Source of the DNA: Pseudomonadota bacterium
GTDB lineage: Bacteria > Pseudomonadota > Alphaproteobacteria > Rhodospirillales > 2-02-FULL-58-16
NCBI GenBank assembly: GCA_022567015.1
Contig: JADFHR010000084.1
Location: 1 to 11,847 of the forward strand
Length of the DNA: 11,847 bases
Reading direction: 5' to 3'
Part shown: positions 8,301 to 11,847 of the stretch, in pieces
Position numbering within the stretch: the stretch's first letter is position 1
Layout: each line of letters starts with the position of its first letter
Notes under the pieces: model-generated
Databases searched by the model: none
Told to the model about the DNA's origin: nothing
Seen by the model: only the letters and a program-made list of their open reading frames with translations
Program-made: the position numbers and the translations under genes

Positions 8301-8483
8301 GTGCTGATCCCGGGCGCCGGTTCGGAACTGTACCGGGGACTGGGTTCGGTGGTGGTCGGCGGGCTTGCCCTGTCGGCGATCCTGACCCTGGCCATCATCC
8401 CGCCGCTGCTGACCCTGGTCGCCGGTACCGTGGAGGCGGGACGGAAGCATCGCGCCACCCTCAAGGAAGCGCCCGCCGAGTAG
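5301..8483 (+). CDS. RND (HAE1-like) inner-membrane efflux transporter
   Basis: At 1060 residues this is full length for an AcrB-type pump. It opens with the RND start NLIEYSIRRPVAVM and first membrane helix. The first periplasmic porter region follows (WPGAAPAEIE, DGRARITLEF), then helices from ~345 (GGTLAVLILLIFL), the second porter region (~560-870) and a final helix bundle (~885-1040). The family's proton relay is reduced: the helix 4 motif is GMVVDAAIVVLENIY with one Asp (Asp410; AcrB has two), and the helix 10 motif GIVVNNAILLV has Asn951 where AcrB has Lys940. Many HAE1 branches share this, so it need not mean inactivity. A weak GGA site precedes ATG 5301. No TolC-like gene follows, so the channel must be encoded elsewhere. 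The substrate is unknown. Confidence 0.95.
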   Translation: MNLIEYSIRRPVAVMAAVLMVLMFGAVALITIPIQLTPDVRRPVISIQTVWPGAAPAEIEREIVNRQEDELKGLEGLEKITSRSQDGRARITLEFNINQDMDKALLLVANRLDRVSGYPDEAREPTFKTSTTEDNPITWIILRRVAGNDRDINSYGDFVEDVIKDRLERVPGVSRANVYGGSERELQVIVEPERMARYGLTVTDLVRALRGANASISAGYVDEGKRRYVVRSQGEISTLEDARRVVLRTTRDPATGGVARVTVGDIATVKFAHKEPTAHIRFLGDTAIAVNAVRQTGANVIETMQGIRDAIDELNESALPDAGLYLTQVYDETVYINSAIDLVQQNIYVGGTLAVLILLIFLRSVRATLVISLAIPVSIIGAFVAMAALGRSLNVISLAGIAFAVGMVVDAAIVVLENIYRLREKGYSRTEAALVGTSQVWGAVLVSALTTVMVFVPILVMKLEVGQLFRDIAVALSMAVLLSLVVSITVIPALARRLLGDPRPESGVRVRLPVIDPFARFFVRAVLGFTRRVARSPALAVLVVAVICGGAASATYFFLPKLDYLPDGNRNLVFGHISPPPGYNLETTADIAGDIESEIRHLWSSETGPQSEPGQPPKIQRFFFVATRGVTFLGAASEEPSRVNELIPVLQRAAFREPGTFGMISQRSLFGRGIGGSRSIELNISGPELEEILDVALRAVGRIEDAMPRDQGTQIRPKPGLELGAPEVRIIPDRLKLADNGVTVRELGDTLDVFNDGLRLAEITVGGKRMDLTLRGPLDRVTETQGIANLPVVTRSGIILPASSLADVVVTVGPTEIRHLERVRTVTLEIRPPEKVPLEAAMDTLRTEVIDKLRAQGLPKGVKLSLSGTADKLTQTWDAMVTQLAMAIVIVYLVMAVLFESFIYPFIVMLSVPLATAGGIGGLALLNLYTFQPLDMLTLLGFVILIGIVVNNAILLVHQTLFHIRSDGMAVSDAILEATRNRIRPIFMSTLTSVFGMLPLVLIPGAGSELYRGLGSVVVGGLALSAILTLAIIPPLLTLVAGTVEAGRKHRATLKEAPAE

Positions 8484-8548
8484 GTGCCCGACCCGGTCCC
8501 CGACCTGCCCGACCTGTCTTGAAATCGGCGTCCGAGCGGCAACCATTT

Positions 8549-8582
8549 TGTTGCGCCGCACAACAGTTGCTGCATCGCAGCA
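8549..8582. promoter_or_regulatory. Paired TGC-N3-GCA palindromes (PhaR/AniA-like sites)
   Basis: TGTTGCGCCGCACAACA (8549-8565) is followed two bases later by TGCTGC-ATC-GCAGCA (8568-8582). The second contains CTGC-N3-GCAG, the pattern described for alphaproteobacterial PhaR-type polyhydroxybutyrate regulators. They begin about 65 bases after the pump stop codon. As RNA each could also form a small hairpin, but no T-run follows, so termination is less likely than protein binding. Confidence 0.4.
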
Positions 8583-8761
8583 TCTCATTCCGATGCCCCT
8601 CGTGATTTCATTTCCGTTTGAAGGGACCCCGGCGGCAACCACAATTGGGCCCCGTCAAACGGCCAATTCCGTTCATAACGTGTTGTAGTCCCTGGGAATC
8701 GCGCGATCGCGCCGGAACCGTCCGCGGGCGTCTCCCGCCATGGCGGCCGACCGGTCCACGA

Positions 8762-8778
8762 TGTTGCGATGCACAACA
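8762..8778. promoter_or_regulatory. Second copy of the 17-bp TGTTGCG-N2-GCACAACA site
   Basis: TGTTGCGATGCACAACA is identical to 8549-8565 except for the two central bases, and also carries TGC-N3-GCA. Centre-to-centre spacing is 213 bases. Exact reuse of a 17-bp near-palindrome within one intergenic region is best explained as an operator pair. Confidence 0.45.
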
Positions 8779-8781
8779 AGA

Positions 8782-8812
8782 ATTGAAGTTTTGGCTGGTC
8801 GGCGATTGTCAA
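8782..8812 (-). promoter_or_regulatory. Candidate leftward promoter next to the palindromic site
   Basis: Read leftward, a consensus TTGACA (complement of 8807-8812) is followed after 19 bases by TTCAAT (complement of 8782-8787); the 17-bp palindrome starts 3 bases beyond. No gene follows on this strand, so any transcript would be noncoding or a very short peptide. The spacer is long and the call weak. Confidence 0.25.
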
Positions 8813-8941
8813 GTCCATTACATTTTGGTTGTCGAATACTCGGACTGAGAGGAAAGGGGGCGCGGCCACCGCACCGGGAGCCGGGCAACACGGCGGCGAA
8901 AAACGGTGTTGGCCAGGTGAGCGGTTCGGCCACGCGCAGAC

Positions 8942-8967
8942 CCGGATTTAAAAATATGTGTTTCCGG
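8942..8967. promoter_or_regulatory. AT-rich inverted repeat before the ArsR-type regulator
   Basis: CCGGA (8942-8946) and TCCGG (8963-8967) flank a 16-base AT-rich tract (TTTAAAAATATGTGTT) about 50 bases before the regulator start. BigR/SqrR proteins are known to bind AT-rich sites in their own promoters, so this is the best candidate operator/promoter here, but the match is loose. Confidence 0.35.
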
Positions 8968-9016
8968 CCACTCCGCCGACAGGTGGTTCGGTAACAGGGG
9001 AATGCGGTGACGGGTT

Positions 9017-9370
9017 ATGGAACTGGAAATACTCCATGAAAATTCACGGCGCGCCAGCACGCTGCTAAAGGCCATGAGCAACCCGCACCGGCTGCTCATT
9101 CTTTGCCAGCTCTTGCGGGCGGAACAATGCGTTGGCGACCTGGAACAAATTGTTGGCCTCAGCCAGTCGGCGCTGTCCCAGCATCTGGCCAGGCTGCGCC
9201 GCGACAACCTGGTTAAAACCCGCCGGTCGGCCCAGACGATTTATTATTCGTTGGTCGGCGACGAGGCGAGCGCCGTCATCGAGACACTCTACGAGCTGTA
9301 CTGCGACGCCACGGCGACGCTCCGGTACGGCCCCGAACACGAAACCCGCAAGACCGCGGCCTATTCGTGA
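9017..9370 (+). CDS. BigR/SqrR-like ArsR-family sulfide/persulfide sensor
   Basis: This 117-residue winged-helix regulator has N-terminal helices (RRASTLLKAMSNPHRLLILCQLL), a recognition helix VGLSQSALSQHLARLRRDNLV (46-66) and wing TRRSAQTIYYSL (68-79). Cys30 and Cys96 are 66 residues apart, the same spacing as the redox pair Cys42/Cys108 of BigR and Cys41/Cys107 of SqrR. In those proteins the cysteines join through sulfane sulfur and release DNA. A further Cys38 (EQCVGD) lies where relatives usually have Ser. Arsenic- or zinc-site motifs of ArsR/SmtB are absent. ATG 9017 has only a weak upstream purine stretch. The persulfide dioxygenase gene follows on the same strand after 183 bases and is the likely target, making this a self-contained sulfide response. 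Confidence 0.88.
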   Translation: MELEILHENSRRASTLLKAMSNPHRLLILCQLLRAEQCVGDLEQIVGLSQSALSQHLARLRRDNLVKTRRSAQTIYYSLVGDEASAVIETLYELYCDATATLRYGPEHETRKTAAYS

Positions 9371-9445
9371 CGCCGCGCCCGCCATCGCGGGTGTGCGGCT
9401 CCGGAAGACGCCGCCGCTTTTAGAACCTGTCCGGATGAGCCGCCG

Positions 9446-9500
9446 CCCCCGGGGGGACAGGGGGGTGCCCCCCGGCTACGTTATGCGGGGGACGCCCCCG
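9446..9500. repeat. Single copy of the GC-rich double-hairpin repeat
   Basis: It begins CCCCCGGGGGGACA, continues through the GGCTACG-TATGCGGGGG core and ends GACGCCCCCG. Both hairpins of the family are present, with small differences from the other copies. It sits between the regulator and the dioxygenase fusion gene, about 50 bases before the latter, and could affect read-through or messenger stability. Confidence 0.85.
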
Positions 9501-9553
9501 GGGCGTGCCTTGACCGTCCCGCCCTGATAGGATGGCGGCAGGGGGTTTTGGCC

Positions 9554-10600
9554 ATGATCTTCCGCCAGTTGTTCGACAGCGTCTCGTGCACCTACACCTA
9601 CCTTCTGGGGAGCCGCGCCGGCGGCGAGGCGCTGATCATCGATCCCGTCGTCGAGAGGGTGGACCGCTACATCCAGCTCCTGGAGGAGTTGGATCTCAAG
9701 CTGGTGAAGGCGGTCGACACCCATGTGCACGCGGACCACATCACCGGCCTCGGCGCCCTGCGCGACCGCACACGCTGCATTACCGTCATGGGGAAGGCAA
9801 GCAAGGTGGATGTGGTCTCCATGCGCGTCGACGACGGAGACACCATCGACATCGAAACCATCAGCCTGCGGGTGATCCACACCCCGGGGCATACGGATGA
9901 TTCGTACTGTTTCCAGTTGCCGGACCGCGTCTTCACCGGAGACACCCTGCTGATCAGGGGAACGGGAAGGACCGACTTCCAACACGGCGACGCCCATGCG
10001 GCGTACGATTCCCTGTTCAACAAGCTGCTCACCCTGCCCGACGAGACCCTGGTCTACCCCGGCCACGACTACAAGGGCGACACCGTCAGCACCATCGGCG
10101 AGGAAAGGGCCCACAACCCGCGTCTTCAGGTAGGCTCGGCCGAGCAGTACGCCGAAATCATGGACAACCTGGACCTGCCCGATCCGAAGCAGATGGACGT
10201 GGTGGTGCCGGCCAACCTGGCGGTCGGATTTTCACAGACGGAACCGGATATACGGGCCGGGACGCTGTCCGTGGCGGAGGCCTTTGCGCGGTTGCCGGAC
10301 GCCGTGTTCGTCGACCTTCGCGAGGACGGCGAACGGGCCCGCGACGGCGTCATTCCCGGCTCGGTGCACGTGCCGTACGGGAAACTGGACGAGTACATCA
10401 AGCCGGGCGGCCTGCTCACGGCAATGGCCGCCCGGACGGGCAAGGGGCTGGTTCTCTATTGCGCCTTCGGCGAACGCTCGGCGCTCGCCCTGCAGGCCGT
10501 GCGCGACGTCGGAATCGAGAACGTCCGCCACCTGGGCGGCGGGCTTGACGCGTGGGTCAAGGCCAAAGGGCCGCTGGAGTTGCGGGTCGACAAGTTCTAG
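9554..10600 (+). CDS. Persulfide dioxygenase-rhodanese fusion (ETHE1-like)
   Basis: This 348-residue protein has two domains. Residues ~1-230 are a metallo-beta-lactamase-fold persulfide dioxygenase: DTHVHADHITG (56-66) and HTPGHTDDSYCF (109-120), then GDTLLIRGTGRTDFQHGD (129-146) and YPGHDYKG (168-175). By alignment with ETHE1, the mononuclear iron ligands are His57, His113 and Asp130. Residues ~235-345 are a rhodanese domain with active loop CAFGER (Cys303). The enzyme should oxidise glutathione persulfide to sulfite in the cytoplasm, while the rhodanese part exchanges sulfane sulfur with sulfite/thiosulfate, as in characterised PRF fusions. The start ATG 9554 has AGGGGG about 8 bases upstream; an in-frame TTG two codons earlier is less likely. 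It lies downstream of the BigR/SqrR-like regulator. No sulfide:quinone reductase gene is in the window. Confidence 0.95.
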   Translation: MIFRQLFDSVSCTYTYLLGSRAGGEALIIDPVVERVDRYIQLLEELDLKLVKAVDTHVHADHITGLGALRDRTRCITVMGKASKVDVVSMRVDDGDTIDIETISLRVIHTPGHTDDSYCFQLPDRVFTGDTLLIRGTGRTDFQHGDAHAAYDSLFNKLLTLPDETLVYPGHDYKGDTVSTIGEERAHNPRLQVGSAEQYAEIMDNLDLPDPKQMDVVVPANLAVGFSQTEPDIRAGTLSVAEAFARLPDAVFVDLREDGERARDGVIPGSVHVPYGKLDEYIKPGGLLTAMAARTGKGLVLYCAFGERSALALQAVRDVGIENVRHLGGGLDAWVKAKGPLELRVDKF

Positions 10601-10610
10601 GCGGCGCCGG

Positions 10611-10647
10611 GCCAAGGGCGATGCGCCCCGCGGGGCCGTGTCTTGGC
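10611..10647. terminator. Nested hairpin between convergent genes
   Basis: GCCAAG (10611-10616) pairs with CTTGGC (10642-10647), enclosing the perfect palindrome GCCCCGCGGGGC (10625-10636). It fills most of the 55 bases between the convergent dioxygenase and EipB-like genes. No T-run follows on either strand, so it is not a standard intrinsic terminator, but the location suits a bidirectional stop or a 3'-end protective structure. Confidence 0.4.
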
Positions 10648-10655
10648 AAGGGTGG

Positions 10656-11492
10656 TCAACACTCGGGCGGGGCCAGGATTTCGATCTTGCCCGGCGTCAT
10701 ATCGAGCGCGAAATCGCCGAAGTCCTGGCGCATGTCGCCGGCGATGCCGTCGGCGCGGTAGTGGATGTCGATCTCGAACGCCGGCACCGCGGCCCGGCTG
10801 GTGAGGGGAAAGAAGGCGAGCCGCATGCGCCACGCCGGCACGTCGTCGAGGCCCGCCGCGCGGGCCAGCGCCTGGCGTTCGCGCACCGCCAGTTCGCCCA
10901 TGATGGCGTTGATTTCCTCGGGTTCTTCCAGGCTGGCGCCCTCGAACACCACGCGGGCGAAACGGCTCTCGCCGTCCCTGGCCGCACCGATGAGGGCGCG
11001 CAGGTGTTGGGTCGGAAACAGGGTGCCCGCGGGAAGGTCGATGGTGGTATCGGCGGGTTTGAGGAAACGGGCCACACCCGCCCCGCCGGGACGGTCCAGG
11101 GCCGCCGTGCCCTGAAGCACTTCCACGGTCTTGCCGTCACGGTCGTGGCGCATGCGGAACCGGTAGCGGAGCCCGTCCTTGGACTCCCAGCTGACGAAGG
11201 TCCAGGTGGATTCCACCTCCGCGCCCCCTTCGTAGCGGAGGCGCAGGTAGGTCTGCTTCTCCACCGTCCAACCGTCGCACCCTTCGGCAAAGCGGTACAC
11301 CGTGGCGCCGTCGGCCCCGGTCATGCCCGACCCGGGGGACGCCGAGGCCAGGGACAGACGATAGAGCATCCGGTGGGGCGTCAGTCCGCCCGCCCCCGCG
11401 GGAGCGGCTTGGGTGGCGGCGGGCACGGCGGCGAAAAGAACCGAAAAAGCGGCAACAAGGACGCCGAAGACGGCGCCGCGACTGTGGTCCAT
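10656..11492 (-). CDS. eipB: EipB-like (DUF1849) periplasmic envelope-integrity protein
   Basis: This 278-residue exported protein has a Sec signal (MDHSRGAVFGVLVAAFSVLFAAVPAATQAA, cleavage near residue 30). The mature part begins LTPHRMLYRLSL and runs as many beta strands (YRFAEGCDGWTVEKQTYLRLRYEGG, STWTFVSWESKDGLRYRFRMRHDRDG). The sequence pattern, size and only two mature cysteines (Cys72 and the last residue, Cys278) match EipB of Brucella (about 280 residues, Cys69-Cys278 disulfide), an alphaproteobacterial beta-spiral protein that supports envelope integrity. No catalytic residues are evident, and a role beyond envelope maintenance should not be assumed. AAGGGG lies about 8 bases before ATG 11492. 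The gene is a single unit, convergent with the dioxygenase fusion. Confidence 0.88.
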   Translation of the reverse strand: MDHSRGAVFGVLVAAFSVLFAAVPAATQAAPAGAGGLTPHRMLYRLSLASASPGSGMTGADGATVYRFAEGCDGWTVEKQTYLRLRYEGGAEVESTWTFVSWESKDGLRYRFRMRHDRDGKTVEVLQGTAALDRPGGAGVARFLKPADTTIDLPAGTLFPTQHLRALIGAARDGESRFARVVFEGASLEEPEEINAIMGELAVRERQALARAAGLDDVPAWRMRLAFFPLTSRAAVPAFEIDIHYRADGIAGDMRQDFGDFALDMTPGKIEILAPPEC

Positions 11493-11710
11493 GAAGGACG
11501 CCCCTTAGGTTTGCCGACGACCACCAGACCATACGCCCGCCGGTCCCGGCCTGTCCACCGCCCCCCCGGGGGGACACGGGGGGTGTCCCCCCGGCAACGA
11601 TATGCGGGGGACGCCCCCGCGGCCCCCGGAGGCCGACGGTACCGGTTCCCCCCGGCGACCCGGCAAAAATTACCCCTCCAGCAAGATTTGCCTACGCGGA
11701 ACCACGCCTA
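11493..11710. other. Upstream region of the EipB-like gene, otherwise featureless
   Basis: Apart from the GC-rich repeat at 11563-11622 and a ribosome site near 11500-11506 (leftward AAGGGG), I see no gene, strong promoter or other structure between the EipB-like gene and the terminal repeat. Confidence 0.5.
11563..11622. repeat. Single copy of the GC-rich double-hairpin repeat
   Basis: It begins CCCCCGGGGGGACA, forms the GGGGGGACA/TGTCCCCCC arm pair, passes through GGCAACGATATGCGGGGG and ends in the perfect GCGGGGG-ACG-CCCCCGC hairpin. Differences from the tandem copies at 2964-3099 are few. It lies upstream of the EipB-like gene (start at 11492). Confidence 0.85.
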
Positions 11711-11847
11711 ATACCAAGGGGCGCTGATCATGGCTCATAGAGATCGCGTAGGCGGCTCGTCGGGCAGGAGGAAAGTTGCAGGCGATGCGGCGCATCGTCA
11801 AAACTTTTCGACGCCCTCCGACGGGCCGCATACGCGACCGCAACGGC
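11711..11847 (-). repeat. Right copy of the ~136-bp repeat, opposite orientation
   Basis: Its reverse complement aligns with 98-233 over the full length with about ten substitutions and one extra base. The internal inverted arms, the CGTC...GACG near-palindrome and the ATACCAAGG edge are all kept; the core hairpin loop reads CGC instead of GGG. The copy is cut by the window end at precisely the point matching the junction of the two left-hand elements, so it may continue beyond. Confidence 0.9.

Larger units (their letters stand above)
8484..9016. other. 533-base noncoding region with regulatory palindromes
   Basis: No convincing gene lies here: short frames on either strand lack family resemblance, ribosome sites and normal composition. 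The stretch is less GC-rich than its neighbours. It holds three TGC-N3-GCA palindromes (8549-8565, 8568-8582, 8762-8778), a 12-bp perfect palindrome GCGCGATCGCGC (8701-8712), interlocking inverted repeats (8614-8621 with 8655-8662; 8643-8648 with 8663-8668), and CAACAC/GTGTTG arms (8886-8891, 8906-8911). The right part should hold the promoter of the ArsR-type regulator. A small RNA cannot be excluded. Confidence 0.6.

Noticed and set aside
4911..8642. A 1243-codon leftward open frame opposite the RND operon
   Set aside because: It runs antisense to two clear protein families, its translation is rich in His, Asp, Gly and Arg without domain patterns, and such frames are expected opposite GC-rich genes.
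8585..8994. Several 60-95 codon frames in the intergenic region, considered as possible phasin or small protein genes
   Set aside because: None has a ribosome site, a helical phasin-like pattern or any known motif, and they overlap each other on both strands.
9017..9370. Arsenic- or zinc-responsive ArsR/SmtB regulator
   Set aside because: The metal-site motifs are missing, whereas the cysteine pair spacing and the neighbouring persulfide dioxygenase fit BigR/SqrR.
9554..10600. Glyoxalase II (hydroxyacylglutathione hydrolase)
   Set aside because: The fold is shared, but the ETHE1-type DTLLIRGTGRTDFQ motif and the fused rhodanese domain indicate a persulfide dioxygenase.
10284..11711. A 475-codon rightward open frame covering the end of the dioxygenase fusion and the EipB-like gene
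   Set aside because: It overlaps the rhodanese domain in another frame and the EipB-like gene antisense, and has no family resemblance.
1..11847. Composite transposon bounded by the terminal repeats
   Set aside because: No transposase, integrase or recombinase lies between them, the copies differ by ~8%, and the content includes ordinary chromosomal genes; contig ends in dispersed repeats explain the picture more simply.

Overview
The window is very GC-rich, with compact, mostly well-spaced genes. It looks like an alphaproteobacterium, plausibly of the Rhodospirillales type. Three things point there: a histone-deacetylase-like gene placed just before xseB, an EipB/DUF1849 envelope protein, and a BigR/SqrR-type sulfide sensor with a persulfide dioxygenase. 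No ribosomal, tRNA or phage genes are visible, so the taxonomic call is an inference from gene content only.

Layout, left to right. Positions 1-235 are a block of nested palindromic repeats. Leftward genes follow: xseB (233-484), a class II histone deacetylase-like amidohydrolase (560-1486), an exported seven-bladed WD40 propeller fused to a cytochrome c domain (1644-3125), and a TetR repressor (3316-3957). A 20-bp perfect two-arm operator (4010-4029) separates tetR from a rightward efflux operon made of a periplasmic adaptor (4111-5286) and an HAE1-like RND pump (5301-8483). No outer-membrane channel gene follows. A 533-base noncoding stretch (8484-9016) carries three TGC-N3-GCA palindromes. 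Next come a rightward BigR/SqrR-like regulator (9017-9370) and a persulfide dioxygenase-rhodanese fusion (9554-10600), which form a sulfane-sulfur sensing and detoxification unit. A leftward EipB-like periplasmic protein gene (10656-11492) is convergent with the fusion gene. The right end (11711-11847) is an inverted copy of the repeat at 98-233.

Two repeat families stand out. One is the ~136-bp element found at both ends in opposite orientation at roughly 92% identity. Because both window ends fall inside it, the window may be an assembly contig broken at dispersed repeats. The other is a ~60-bp, extremely GC-rich double-hairpin element. It occurs twice in tandem plus a fragment inside the signal-peptide region of the WD40-cytochrome gene, in frame, and as single copies at 9446-9500 and 11563-11622.

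Functionally, the window combines envelope and periplasmic stress functions (efflux, EipB, WD40-cytochrome) with sulfide/persulfide handling. No single new multi-gene system is evident. The strongest unusual signals are the in-frame palindromic repeat in a coding gene, the terminal inverted repeats, and the cluster of TGC-N3-GCA palindromes with no gene attached.
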